Positions 14,921-23,198 of a stretch of DNA of 32,549 nucleotides are shown in pieces. The stretch's first letter is position 1, and the number at the start of each line of letters is the position of its first letter. This stretch comes from Candidatus Rokubacteria bacterium GWA2_70_23. Lineage in GTDB: Bacteria; Methylomirabilota; Methylomirabilia; Rokubacteriales; CSP1-6. The stretch covers positions 23,161-55,709 of the forward strand of contig MGBT01000137.1 of assembly GCA_001788395.1 (NCBI GenBank). Direction: 5' to 3'. Under the pieces are notes generated by a model. That model did not search any database, was not told where the DNA came from, and saw nothing but the letters and a program-made list of their open reading frames with translations. The position numbers and the translations under genes are program-made.

Positions 14921-16120
14921 ATGGCCGAGACGGCAGACGTGGTGGTGGTCGGAGGCGGGGTCAACGGGATCAGCATCGCCTGCGCGCTGGCCTCCCGGGG
15001 GGTGAAGCGCGTGGTGCTGCTGGAGCAGGGGGCCCTCGCGAGCGGGGCCTCGGGGCGCTCCAGCGCGCTGGTGCGCATGCACTACACCAACGAGACCGAC
15101 GCGCGGCTCGCGTGGGCGAGCTTCCCCGTGTTCCGGGACTGGGTCGAGCTGATGGGCGGGCCGCCGGTCTTCACCCACACCGGCTTCGTCAACGTCGTCT
15201 CGCCCCCCTACGCCGACAACCTGCGCCGGAACGTCGAGATGCTGCGCGGCATCGGCGTGAACACCGTGGCGCTGACGCCCGCCGAGCTCAAGGCGCTGCA
15301 GCCGTTCGCCAACGTGGACGACGTGGGGGCGGCGGCGTACGAGCCCGACAGCGGCTACGCCAACCCCGCCGAGACGGTCGAGGGGTTCCGGCGCCGCGCG
15401 GTGGAGCGGGGCGCGCAGGTGCGGCAGTGGACGGCGGTGACCGCCATCCGCCGCCGCGAGGGGCGCGTCATCGGCGTCGACACGGCGGCCGGCGCCATCG
15501 ACGCGGGGGCCGTCGTGGTCGCGGCGGGGGCGTGGTCCGTCCGCCTGTGCCGCGAGATGGGGCTCCGGCTGCCCGCGCGCCCCAAGGCCATCGACACCGT
15601 GGTGGTGACGCGGCCCCCGGCACTGCGGGATCCGCACATGATCTTCATCGACAACGTCCAGGGCAGCTACTTCCGCCCCGAGAGCGGCATCCTCACCCTG
15701 GTCGGCGTGCCGTGTCAGGAGTGGGACATCGACCCCGACACCCTGGGCACGGGGCTGCCGCCGCAGTCGGCGACCCAGGGCGCGCAGATCCTGACCCAGC
15801 GCATCCCCGCCATGGAGCAGGCCACGCTGTCGCGCGGCTACCGGGCCTTTGATGGCTACAGCGAGGACCGCCACGCCATCCTCGGCCGGGTGGAAGGGGT
15901 GGACGGGCTCTACCTGGCCACCGCCTTCAGCGGATCGGGCTTCAAGATCTCGCCGGCGGTCGGCGCGTGCATGGCCGAGCTGATCGTGGACGGCGAGGCG
16001 AAGACCGTGGACATCGGCAGATTCGCCCTGCGGCGCTTCGCCGAGGGCAAGACCGCCGACGGGCCGTACCCCTATGCCCCGCGCTGGGATCAGGTGGAGC
16101 CGCCGGCGCAGGGCGCCTGA
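14921..16120 (+). CDS. FAD-dependent DAO-family oxidoreductase, sarcosine-oxidase-beta-like
   Basis: A 399-residue flavoenzyme. The Rossmann motif is DVVVVGGGVNGISIACALAS, then GASGRSSALVRMHYTNE, a segment typical of SoxB and dimethylglycine-dehydrogenase-like oxidases (a covalent or tightly held flavin site near the Arg/His). The C-terminal block GLYLATAFSGSGFKISPAVG closes the FAD site. It should oxidise an N-methyl or N-alkyl amino acid to an imine. It follows the permease by 37 bases with a ribosome site AAAGGACAGG, so it is probably the last gene of the operon. Two DAO oxidases with one importer suggest successive steps on one imported compound. Confidence 0.88.
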   Translation: MAETADVVVVGGGVNGISIACALASRGVKRVVLLEQGALASGASGRSSALVRMHYTNETDARLAWASFPVFRDWVELMGGPPVFTHTGFVNVVSPPYADNLRRNVEMLRGIGVNTVALTPAELKALQPFANVDDVGAAAYEPDSGYANPAETVEGFRRRAVERGAQVRQWTAVTAIRRREGRVIGVDTAAGAIDAGAVVVAAGAWSVRLCREMGLRLPARPKAIDTVVVTRPPALRDPHMIFIDNVQGSYFRPESGILTLVGVPCQEWDIDPDTLGTGLPPQSATQGAQILTQRIPAMEQATLSRGYRAFDGYSEDRHAILGRVEGVDGLYLATAFSGSGFKISPAVGACMAELIVDGEAKTVDIGRFALRRFAEGKTADGPYPYAPRWDQVEPPAQGA

Positions 16121-16643
16121 GCCGGCTTCGCCGACGCGGGGGCCGGACTCGGAGCCGTGGGGCACCTCCGGCGGTCGTCGATCCAGCTCAGCGGAGCGCC
16201 CCCCGCCTTCTCCCCCATGATGCAGGCGGCGGTCGCTTCAGGCCTTCTTCATCGGCCTGCCGCAGCACATCTTCTGGGCCATCGCGACCTTGCCGCACTT
16301 GGCGTAGCGGAACCCGGCCATCTCCCTGCCCTCCCCCGGCGCGGCGCTCAGCGCCGCTCGATGATCATGGCGAACTCACGAGGCGTCATGCGGACACGGT
16401 GACGGGCAGACGAAGGGAGCGCCGAGATCTCCATCTGCTGCGCGCGCCCTCGTAGCCAGCCTTCGTCAGCTTCGTGGAACCGCCCTCCGACTTCAAGTGC
16501 TGGAGCCGCTCACGCTTCGATGTAACGTTCTGCCCGACCCTCTGTGCCACGATGAGTGATCATCGACCTTGCGCGCCATCCTCAAGCAGGCGGGAAGGGA
16601 CGGCTTCGCCGGGTGACGGGCCGGCCCGGGCCGCGTCCGGCGG
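16121..16643. other. Gap between operon end and hydrolase, mostly empty
   Basis: Apart from the tiny minus-strand Cys protein at 16238-16321, I see no gene. A minus-strand frame upstream of that ORF gives a short peptide ending MTPREFAMIIERR, about 30 codons of unknown nature. No T-rich terminator is visible after the oxidase. Confidence 0.5.
16238..16321 (-). CDS. Possible 27-aa Cys-containing miniprotein
   Basis: A minus-strand ORF preceded by a strong purine-rich ribosome site (GGGGGAGGGCAGGGAG) encodes FRYAKCGKVAMAQKMCCGRP followed by MKKA. The CxKxxxxxxxxCCGxPMKK pattern recalls the short metal-binding knuckle of desulforedoxin-like or zinc-ribbon proteins, where CCGxPM is common. One of the usual four Cys is missing (YAKCG where YxCxxCG is expected). 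It could be a remnant of such a gene or a real miniprotein. Confidence 0.35.
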   Translation of the reverse strand: MAGFRYAKCGKVAMAQKMCCGRPMKKA

Positions 16644-17447
16644 TCAGCGGACGAAGTCGAGGAGGGCCTCGGCGAAGGCCCCCGGCCGCTCCATCGGGAT
16701 GAGGTGGCCGGCGTCGGCGAACGTGATCACGCGCCGGTCGGGGATCCGGGCGGCGAGCGCCTCGACGTCCGCCGGCACGTAGAACACCCGGTCGTGCAGG
16801 CCGGTCATGATCAGCACGGGCACGGCGAGCCGCTCCCAGGGGAACGCCCAGTCGGCGGCGAGCGAGCCCGCCATCAGCCGGAACAGCCCGTCCGCCGGGG
16901 CCATCGCCTGGTAGGGCGTGCTGCTGAAGGCGCCTGGGCGCATGGCCGCGAGCTGGTCGGGGTTCACCAGCATCGGCAGGTTCGCCTCCATGACGAGCTG
17001 CGTGCCGCCGGTGCGGGCCATCGCGACCATGGCCTGGTTGATCCATTCCAGGCGCGTTCCGGGCCGCCTCAGCGTGTTGATCAGCACGAGGCCGACCGCC
17101 GGCACGCCCGCGAGGTAGCCCCAGGCGGCGAACAGGCCGCCGATCGACAGGCCGACCAGGATCGGCCGCGGCGGCGCCACGTGGTCGGCGAGGCGCTGGA
17201 GGTCCTCGACGATGAGCCGCGGTGAGAGATCCGTCGCGGGCCCGTACCGGGTCTCCGCCTGGCCCCGGAAGTTCCAGCACAGCGTACCGTGGCCGGCCGC
17301 CCGCAGCCGCGGGCCGATCTCCGGATGCTGCCAGGTGGCGGTGCTCCCGGACAGCGCGTTGACGAAGACGAAGGTCTTCCCGGACGCGCCGGGCGCGTCG
17401 TACTCGTAGGAGAGGCTCTCGCCGGCTGCGATCTCCAGGCTGGGCAT
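16644..17447 (-). CDS. Alpha/beta hydrolase
   Basis: A 267-residue hydrolase. The nucleophile elbow is GLSIGG with S101; the likely acid is D219 (TGLHDRVFY) and the general base H248 (DAGHLIPMERP). The NALSGSTATWQ segment forms the oxyanion-hole side. This is the 3-oxoadipate enol-lactonase/haloperoxidase-like branch by look, but the substrate cannot be set. It starts 10 bases after the stop of the MFS gene on the same strand, so the pair is an operon: a transporter imports something that the hydrolase may open or de-esterify. Confidence 0.88.
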   Translation of the reverse strand: MPSLEIAAGESLSYEYDAPGASGKTFVFVNALSGSTATWQHPEIGPRLRAAGHGTLCWNFRGQAETRYGPATDLSPRLIVEDLQRLADHVAPPRPILVGLSIGGLFAAWGYLAGVPAVGLVLINTLRRPGTRLEWINQAMVAMARTGGTQLVMEANLPMLVNPDQLAAMRPGAFSSTPYQAMAPADGLFRLMAGSLAADWAFPWERLAVPVLIMTGLHDRVFYVPADVEALAARIPDRRVITFADAGHLIPMERPGAFAEALLDFVR

Positions 17448-17457
17448 GATCCCCCTC

Positions 17458-18753
17458 TCACTCCAGGTGTTCGCTGCCGGTGACGGTGGCGGGCGTGCGC
17501 AGGAACATCGCCGCCACGGCGCAACCGAGCGGCAGCAGGGCCAGCAGGCGCAGCGTGGCGGTGGCGCTGCCGAGCAGGTCGAAGGCGAGCCCCACGGGCA
17601 GCGGGCCGAGGGAGGCGCCGACGACGCCGATCATCTGGCCGGTGCCCTGGATGCTGCCGAGGTGCCGGCGGCCGAAGTAGCGCGGCCACAGGTAGCCGAA
17701 CATCGTCATGCTGCAGGCGTTGTTGATCCCGAACAGCATGGCGTAGAGGACGGCGGTGACGGCGTCGTGGACGAGGGTCACGCCGACCAGGGCGCCCATG
17801 GTGACGAGCAGGCCGCCCGCGAACACGGCACGCGTGCGCAGCCGATCGAACATGCGGCCCACGAAGGGCATGGCCACCACCATCGTCAGCGCCGACACCG
17901 GGAACACCCGCGCCGCGATCTCCGGGGCGAGCCCCTGCGCCGCCAGGATGGAGACCTGGTAGAAGTGCAGCGTCGTCACCAGCATCGCGATGGCGAACCA
18001 GCCGGCCCCGACGATGTAGAAGGCCGAGGTGCCGAGCGCCTCGCGCAGGGTGAGCCCGCTCACCGGCGTCGTGGCGTGCCCGCCGGGCGGGGCGGCTCCC
18101 AGATCCTGCGGGTCGCCGTCCGGTCGGAGCCCCATGTCCTCCGGCTTGTCGTGGACGAGCAGGAGGACGGGCGGCAGCATCAGCGCCCAGGTGAGGAGGC
18201 CGAGGACGACCCAGGCCTGCCGCCAGCCGAGCGTCTCGACCAGGTACTGCCCCAGCGGCGGATGGATCGCCATCGAGGCGGCGAAGCCGAGCGCCATCAG
18301 CCCGAGGGCGAAACCGCGCCGGCGGCTGAACCACTGCGCGACCATGTTGGAGCAGTTCAGCATCAGCGAGCCCTGGCCGAGGAAGCGCAACGCCGCGAAG
18401 CCGACGGCGAGCCAGACCAGGTTGGCGGCGGCGCCGAAGGCGAGGCAGGCGGTGCCGAGCAGCAGGACCACCGTCGCGGTCATGCGCCGCGCCCCGAAGC
18501 GATCGACGAGCCGGCCCATGGAGGGCAGGCAGAAGGCCGCCAGGAGCGTGGCGGCGCCGTAGGCCGAGGCGATCGAAGCCTTGGAGAGGCCGAGATCGCT
18601 GCCGATGGGCCCGACGAACACGCTGAAGGTGTGCGACTGACCGGGGCCGCTCGCGAAGATACCGAGGCCGGCCACGGCCAGGATCGTCCAGCCGTAGAAC
18701 CACTGCTTGCTGACGGCGGCGAAGACCGCCGCCCTGACCCCGCCGTTGGCCAC
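17458..18753 (-). CDS. MFS transporter, monocarboxylate/oxalate-formate type
   Basis: A 431-residue inner-membrane protein with about 12 TM helices. The loop between TM2 and TM3 carries GRLVDRFGARRM, the MFS motif-A form, repeated in the second half as GRMFDRLRTRAV. WFYGWTILAVAGLGIFASG at the N-terminus is the usual opening of the oxalate/formate antiporter-like group, which moves organic acids. The start is set at GTG 18753 because GGGGAGCG precedes it and TM1 follows soon after. The longer frame to 18945 adds a polar leader that overlaps the neighbouring gene. It is cotranscribed with the hydrolase. Confidence 0.88.
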   Translation of the reverse strand: MANGGVRAAVFAAVSKQWFYGWTILAVAGLGIFASGPGQSHTFSVFVGPIGSDLGLSKASIASAYGAATLLAAFCLPSMGRLVDRFGARRMTATVVLLLGTACLAFGAAANLVWLAVGFAALRFLGQGSLMLNCSNMVAQWFSRRRGFALGLMALGFAASMAIHPPLGQYLVETLGWRQAWVVLGLLTWALMLPPVLLLVHDKPEDMGLRPDGDPQDLGAAPPGGHATTPVSGLTLREALGTSAFYIVGAGWFAIAMLVTTLHFYQVSILAAQGLAPEIAARVFPVSALTMVVAMPFVGRMFDRLRTRAVFAGGLLVTMGALVGVTLVHDAVTAVLYAMLFGINNACSMTMFGYLWPRYFGRRHLGSIQGTGQMIGVVGASLGPLPVGLAFDLLGSATATLRLLALLPLGCAVAAMFLRTPATVTGSEHLE

Positions 18754-18941
18754 GTCGCGCTCCCCGGGACAGCGATCGGACCTAAGCCCGGTCCCGGCCG
18801 CCAGTTTACTCGCGACGGGCCCCCGACGAAATGCCGGAGTCACGCGCCGCCCCCGCAAAGCGCATCCCGTTTCTCCCCCGGACGGAGGAGCGGCCGCGGG
18901 ATCGTCCAATCCGAGACCGTCGCGCTCAGGAGGGGTGTCGC

Positions 18942-19472
18942 TCATAACCCCGTCGAGGCGGCCCGCAGACGCTCCGCCCGCTCCTCCGCCTGCCGGACGC
19001 GGCGGGAGAGCGTCACCAGGAGGATCTGGGTGAGCCCGGGGACATCCTCGAGAAGCCGGGCGAAGTTCCGCCGGCTGATCACGAGGAGGCGGACCGGGGT
19101 GTGCGCGACAACCGTGGCGGACCGGGGCCCGCCATCCAGCAGGCTCATCTCGCCGAAGAGCTCGCCGGGGGGCAGGAGCACGTGCCTGTCCGCGGACACC
19201 TCGACGCGAGCGGTGCCGTCGATGAGCAGAAAGAACTCGTCGCCGGGCTCACCCGCCCGGGTGATGACCGTGTCGGCGGCGACGTCGAACACGCGTGCGA
19301 TCCTGGCCACGCTCCGGAGCTGTCGCCGGCTGCACCCCTCGAACAGCAGGACCTCCTTGAGCCGCTCGATCTTGTCCTCCTGCCGGACCCCGGGCCCGGA
19401 GACGACGGGTTCGCAACGCCCCGCGGGATCATAGGGAATCGAGCCGTCCATCATCCGGCTGATCAGCTCCAC
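18942..19472 (-). CDS. Cyclic-nucleotide-binding domain protein
   Basis: A 176-residue protein with one CAP-like effector domain (about residues 35-150). The phosphate-binding cassette reads GELFGEMSLLDGGPRSATVV: the Gly-Glu and Arg-Ser-Ala that contact the cyclic nucleotide are kept, so ligand binding is plausible. No helix-turn-helix follows; the C-terminus is a charged helix (VRQAEERAERLRAA). It is probably a stand-alone cNMP sensor acting through protein contact. The GTG at 19472 is chosen because AGGAGGAG precedes it. It lies 188 bases upstream of the MFS gene on the same strand, so a link is possible but not shown. Confidence 0.83.
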   Translation of the reverse strand: MELISRMMDGSIPYDPAGRCEPVVSGPGVRQEDKIERLKEVLLFEGCSRRQLRSVARIARVFDVAADTVITRAGEPGDEFFLLIDGTARVEVSADRHVLLPPGELFGEMSLLDGGPRSATVVAHTPVRLLVISRRNFARLLEDVPGLTQILLVTLSRRVRQAEERAERLRAASTGL

Positions 19473-19729
19473 GGGACTCCTCCTGTCCGGTCGATCTCCA
19501 GCCGCCACAGCGGATGCGTGAAGACAACGACAGACTCCGCCGGCCAGCGGCCTCCTCGGCGCATGACGCGCATCGCGGGTGTTCCTCCTCCCGGGCGTTC
19601 TGCCCCCTGGACAGATCGGCCAGCCGTCTGCTCAGTGCCGACGCACCCCGACCGCCGGGGGTCGCTCGCTGATACCGACGGGCACGCTGAGAGCCGCCTC
19701 AGGACTGCGCGAGATCCTCGGGGACGCGG

Positions 19730-19905
19730 ATCACCACCTCCTGCAGACGCCGACCTGGTGCCGGGAGCGTGCCACCGAGATCGGCCCCGCCTGTCGCGCG
19801 TTCATCGGGGCGCTCCTCGGCGATCGCCCCCTCGATCGCCCTCACCAGCAACCGTGACCGGTCGGAGTGGCCAGAGATCTTCGGCGAGAGGTCCGGTCAC
19901 GTCGC
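19730..19905 (+). pseudogene. IS21 remnant: IstA C-terminal piece joined to IstB C-terminal piece
   Basis: The first frame encodes LLQTPTWCRERATEIGPACR and AFIGALLGDRPLDR, which matches the region of IS21 IstA transposases reading WCRxxAxxIGPAC...FIxxLLxDRxLDRLR. A shift then gives IALTSNRDRSEWPEIFGE, which matches the C-terminus of the IstB helper ATPase (ITSNRDxxEWxxxFGD). The join lies at a local repeat of CGATCGCC, so a deletion between IstA and IstB fused the two ends. Nothing else of the element remains. Confidence 0.55.
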
Positions 19906-20284
19906 CACACGGGCTCCATTTCGATCTGGCTGTAAGTATTAGCCAGCACCTCCTGTGGCGTCCAGGTCTTTCGGCACAAGCGAAATCCAGAGGACCGAGG
20001 CCGGTCCGTGAATCCGGATCATGCGTGAACGCGTATCCCCCCTCACCCCGGCCCTCTCCCTCTCCGAGGGAGAGGGAGTCGTGTCGCTACCCTCGCCTCC
20101 GGAGGGGGAGAGGGAAAGGGTGAGGGGGGCGTCGGACGCGGACCACGCATTCGTGAATGGATCGGGGTAGCTACTCGCGTGGCGACCGCTGCCCACGATG
20201 GCCCACCCCAGCGTCTCGAGGTCACCGCCGAATCGCGCTCCCGCTGCTCGGCATGCCGGCGCTCAGCCGTCACGGAGGTACCCT
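19906..20284. other. Intergenic stretch before the IS256 element
   Basis: No gene was recognised. It holds the long GC-rich inverted repeat at 20035-20129. The part directly left of the IS256 end does not encode the missing end of the tyrosine recombinase that lies to the right of the element, so the two flanks were not simply contiguous before insertion. Confidence 0.5.
20035..20129. repeat. GC-rich intergenic inverted repeat (REP/MITE-like)
   Basis: The outer arms CCCCTCACCC and GGGTGAGGGG pair, and an inner CTCCCTCTCCGAGGGAGAGG forms a second hairpin. Such CTCACCC...GGGTGAG palindromes are common dispersed intergenic repeats in high-G+C genomes. It would fold strongly on either strand and might act as a transcription barrier. 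Confidence 0.7.
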
Positions 20285-20308
20285 CAAGGGGTGTGTAAAT
20301 GAAGTGAA

Positions 20309-20380
20309 GGCGGTGTCGCCTTCGGGTGACCGAAACCCGAACCGCGGGCGCTGAGCACGCCCGCCGAAGGAGACACCGCC
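20309..20380 (+). promoter_or_regulatory. Long hairpin burying the transposase ribosome site
   Basis: GGCGGTGTCGCCTTCGG (20309-20325) pairs with CCGAAGGAGACACCGCC (20364-20380) over 17 positions with one mismatch. The right arm includes the AAGGAGA ribosome site, and the ATG follows at 20382. A transcript entering from outside would fold this stem and block translation, while one starting inside the loop would not. This is a known way in which insertion sequences avoid activation by neighbouring promoters. Confidence 0.6.
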
Positions 20381-20381
20381 C

Positions 20382-21555
20382 ATGAAGGAGCAGAGCATCA
20401 TTCAGGGCGGGGAGTCAAGGCCGGGGTGGGAGGCGCTGGAGACCTACGCCCGGGAAGGGATCCGCCGCGTGTTGCAGCAGCTGCTGGAGGAGGAGGAGGT
20501 GGTGGTGGTGGTGGTGAGGCGGCCGCGCTATGAGCGCCGCGCCGGGGTGGATGCCCCGACGGGGTATCGCAATGGCCACGGCACGCCGCGGCGGCTCAGC
20601 CTGATGGCCGGGACGGTGACGGTCCGGCGGCCCCGGGTCCGCGGGCTGGAGGCGCGCTTCGAGAGCCGGCGGCTGCCGCTGTTCAAGCGGCGGACCGAGG
20701 AAGTGGGCCGGCTGCTGCCGGAGCTGGCCCTGCACGGGCTGGCCCACGGGGACTTTGATCTGGCCCTGCGCGGGGTGCTGGGGGCGGCGGCTGGAGGACC
20801 TCGAGCCCGTCTCCGTGTGGGCGGACGGGATCTACGTCAAGGCGGGGCTGGAGAACGACAAGGCGGCGCTGCTCGTCCTGATCGCGGCGCTGCGGGACGG
20901 GCGGAAGGGCGTGCTCGCCGTGGAGAGCGGGCATCGGGAGTCGACGGAGAGCTGGGCGGCGCTGCTCCGGGACCTCCAGGCGCGGGGGCTGCGGATGCCG
21001 CGGCTGGTGATCGCCGATGGGCCCCTGGGGATCTGGGGCGCCGTGGGGACGGTCTTCCCGACGGGGGACGAGCAGCGGGGCTGGACCCATCGCCTGGTGA
21101 ACGGGCTCGACACGCTGCCCAAGACGCGCCAGGCCGAGGCCCGCGCCCTGCTCACGACGATCCCCTCCGCGGAGACGCGGGCCGAGGCCGAGCGCCTCAC
21201 GCACGACTTCCAGGTGTGGGCGACGCAGAAGGGGGTGCCCGCGGCGGGCCGGCGGCTCGAGGAGGACTGGGAGCGGCTCGTGACCTTGTACGCCTTCCCG
21301 AAGGAGCACTGGAAGCCCCTGCGGACGACGAACGTGGTGGAGTCGCCGTTCGCCGCGGTGCGGCTGCGGACGACGGCGGCCAAGCGGTTCAAGACAGTGG
21401 AGCACGCCACGGCGCTCATCTGGAAGACGCTGCTCGGCGCCGAGCAGCGGGTCCGTCGACTTGACAGCCCCGAGCTGCTGCCGGAGGTTGCCGAGGGGGT
21501 CGTGTACGTCGACGGGGTGCGGGAGCAGCGGGGCAACGAGGAGGCCGCCGCCTGA
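20382..21555 (+). pseudogene. IS256-family transposase, frameshifted with internal deletion
   Basis: The N-terminal frame (from 20382) gives RYERRAGVDAPTGYRNGHGT, VTVRRPRVRGLEARFES and LALHGLAHGDFDLALRGVLG. At about 20780-20795 the frame changes and resumes as RRLEDLEPVSVWADGIYVKA. The family normally has about 25-30 more residues between these points, so a deletion shifted the frame. The C-terminal part keeps the DDE residues: D in WADGIYVK, D in IADGPLGIW, E in TTNVVESPFAAVR. A (GAG)n(GTG)n run at about 20487-20515 replaces the usual sequence with EEEE and VVVVVV. The enzyme is probably inactive unless frameshifting rescues it, which the missing residues argue against. Confidence 0.85.
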
Positions 21556-21586
21556 GCTCGTTTACACCCCTCTTGACAAGACCTCT

Positions 21587-22124
21587 CACCGAGCAGCGTC
21601 TGGATCATGCGGAGATTCGTCCCGCTCTCCAGCATGTGGGTGGCGCAGGCGTGACGCAGCGAGTCGGGGGAGACGTGCTTGGTGATCTTGGCGCGCCGGC
21701 GGGCGCGGTGGAAGACGCGGGTGACGCTCTCGCGCGTGAGGGGGCCCCCGTGGGGGCTCGGGAAGAGCCGAGTCTGGGGGCGCCGAGCTCGCCAGTACTC
21801 CGGCAGGACGAGGCGCAGGTGGGGGGAGAGCATGACGGAGCGGTCCTTGCGCCCCCTGCCCTGCTCGATGCGGATCACCATGCGCTGGCTGTCGATGTCG
21901 GTGACGCGCAGGTGGGGGACTTCCGAGACGCGAAGGCCGTCGGCGTCCAGGGTCATGAGCAGGGCGCGGGGCTTGATGTTGGGGGTGGCCCGGAACAGGG
22001 CAGCCACCTCCTGGGGGCTCATGATCTCGGGCAGCCTGCGGTCCGTCCGTTGATACGGGATCTGCTTGACCGCCCAGTCCTTGACGTCCTCCTCCTGGGA
22101 ATGACGGCGTTCAGCACGAACCAC
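21587..22124 (-). pseudogene. Tyrosine recombinase/integrase truncated beside IS256
   Basis: The minus-strand frame gives QIPYQRTDRRLPEIMSPQEV, a catalytic-domain stretch with DGLRVSEVPHLRVTDID (catalytic Arg), GRGRKDRSVMLSPHL and SPDSLRHACATHML, and ends ESGTNLRMIQTLLG. In the family the next residues are GHxSLxTTxxYTH with the catalytic His and Tyr; here the sequence runs into the IS256 end. The usual first His of HxLRH is replaced by Asp (SPDSLRH). XerD-like integrases of this kind are often found beside IS91 transposases, and an IS91 remnant does lie 2.6 kb away. Inactive. Confidence 0.82.
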
Positions 22125-22581
22125 GAGACGTCAGGGAGTGTACGGCGGGTAGTCGGAGAAGGAACAGACGGGACGGCGGACGAAGCGTGGCGTACAGCTA
22201 CGGGCCTGAGACGGGGTCCTTTACTACCAAGTGGCTCGCTTCATCTGCCTCCACCGCGAAGCGGTTTCGTTCAAGATCCGCACTCGGACGTGGCGCCGCG
22301 TGCGGACACGGCCCTCCTGGAGCCCCCCCAGGGCCCAGGGATCAGGAGCCGATGGCACAGAAGGACCTCGGTTCGTTCAAGGTCTGTGGCGAAGGAAAAT
22401 ATCCGAAGACTTTCTTGCTTCGCGCACAGACGGCGAAGGGCCAGAAGCTCTGAGGGATCTCCTGGAGTCATCGGCGTCGCCCCACCCCTTTCGAACCGCG
22501 GACGAACTGACGGCGGCTCCCCGGCCGGCCCGATGGAGACGTCGGAGTTGCCGAAGCCGGCGAGCGGACGGCGGCCGATGA
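22125..22581. other. No gene recognised between integrase and BrnT-like fragment
   Basis: All frames are low-complexity or short. The integrase's N-terminal core-binding domain would be expected at the left edge but was not recognised. Lower G+C patches near 22380-22440 suggest decayed foreign DNA. Confidence 0.45.
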
Positions 22582-22737
22582 TCAGCTCCGCTGTGCCATT
22601 TCGCCTTCGGGAGGGTGCGGGGCGGCGTGCTGACGGTTCGCTTCACCGTCCGAGTCGAACGCGTCCGCATCATCGGCGCCGGATTCTGGAGAAAGGGCAA
22701 GGTGTTCTATGAGCAAGCGAACCGTCTACACCGATGA
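22582..22737 (+). pseudogene. BrnT/DUF4258-like toxin fragment
   Basis: The frame encodes HFAFGRVRGGVLTVRFTVRV, then ERVRIIGAGFWRKGKVFYEQ. The RIRII(S/G)AxxxxxxERxxYE pattern is the end of BrnT-type RNase toxins. There is no ATG, and the first half of the domain is missing (a stop lies at 22579-22581). It overlaps the start of the RHH antitoxin gene by 29 bases in another frame, in keeping with a former toxin-antitoxin operon. The family call is tentative. Confidence 0.4.
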
Positions 22738-22942
22738 ACCCATCAAGATCGGCCGCCGCGTGAGCCGGGAGATCCTGCCTGGCCACGGTGGTCCGCGCGC
22801 TGGGGCCGGTCGGCCGTCGACCGGCAACAAGCCGGTCACACTTCGCCTGCCCCCGAAGTTGGTGGAGGCCGTCCGCCGCGACGCCAAACGGGCGAGACAG
22901 ACGATGTCAGAGTTCGTCGAAGCTCGGCTGCGCCGGGGATGA
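22709..22942 (+). CDS. Ribbon-helix-helix antitoxin (BrnA/CopG-like)
   Basis: A 77-residue protein. A leader (SKRTVYTDEPIKIGRRVSRE) precedes a Gly/Ala linker and the RHH module KPVTLRLPPKLVEAVRRDAK with RQTMSEFVEARLRR. The TLRLP strand pairs in the dimer to read DNA. It directly follows, and slightly overlaps, the toxin-like fragment, so it may be an antitoxin that outlived its toxin. The length and intact fold suggest it can still be made. Confidence 0.65.
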   Translation: MSKRTVYTDEPIKIGRRVSREILPGHGGPRAGAGRPSTGNKPVTLRLPPKLVEAVRRDAKRARQTMSEFVEARLRRG

Positions 22943-23049
22943 GCGGTCTCACGGTCCGCGCGAGTCGGGGCTGGGGCGGCCCGGGCAGCGGGGCGGCGCA
23001 AGGTCTGGGAGTTACTGAAATGTCCGCTGGGTGATCCCGCCTACCGGCC

Positions 23050-23184
23050 TGCGCCGTCGAGCCGCAGGTCAAAGAGCTGCTCGCGATCCCGGACGGCGCT
23101 GCGACGGCGGCGACGATCGCGATGGGTTACCCGGGCAAAGGGTTTCTCAAACGGCTCGCCCGCCGGCCGCTCGAGGAGTCGCGT
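23050..23184 (+). pseudogene. Nitroreductase C-terminal fragment
   Basis: The frame reads VEPQVKELLAIPDGAATAAT, IAMGYPGKGF and LKRLARRPLEE. This is the end of FMN-dependent nitroreductases (VKxLLxIPDxxxxxxxIxxGYP, then RRPLEE). The rest of the gene is absent upstream. A few codons after PLEE lies the 3' end of a group II intron remnant read on the other strand, so the gene was probably cut there. About 45 codons remain. Confidence 0.6.
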
Positions 23185-23198
23185 TTTGGGAGCGTGCG

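Larger units (their letters stand above)
20285..21577 (+). mobile_element. IS256-family insertion sequence
   Basis: A left end containing CAAGGGGTGTGTAAAT (20285-20300) and a right end whose complement contains CAAGAGGGGTGTAAAC (from about 21577 down to 21561) form imperfect terminal inverted repeats around a transposase gene. Both ends share the GGGTGT...AAA core typical of the family. No clear 8-bp target duplication is seen, which points to later rearrangement. The right end abuts a truncated tyrosine recombinase. Confidence 0.8.

Noticed and set aside
16120-16150. Possible terminator GCCGGCTTCGCCGACG after the DAO oxidase
   Set aside because: The stem is only three or four good pairs and there is no T run.
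17446-19434. A 662-codon plus-strand frame
   Set aside because: It runs antisense to the MFS and cNMP-binding genes; its His/Gln/Arg-rich content is typical of a shadow.
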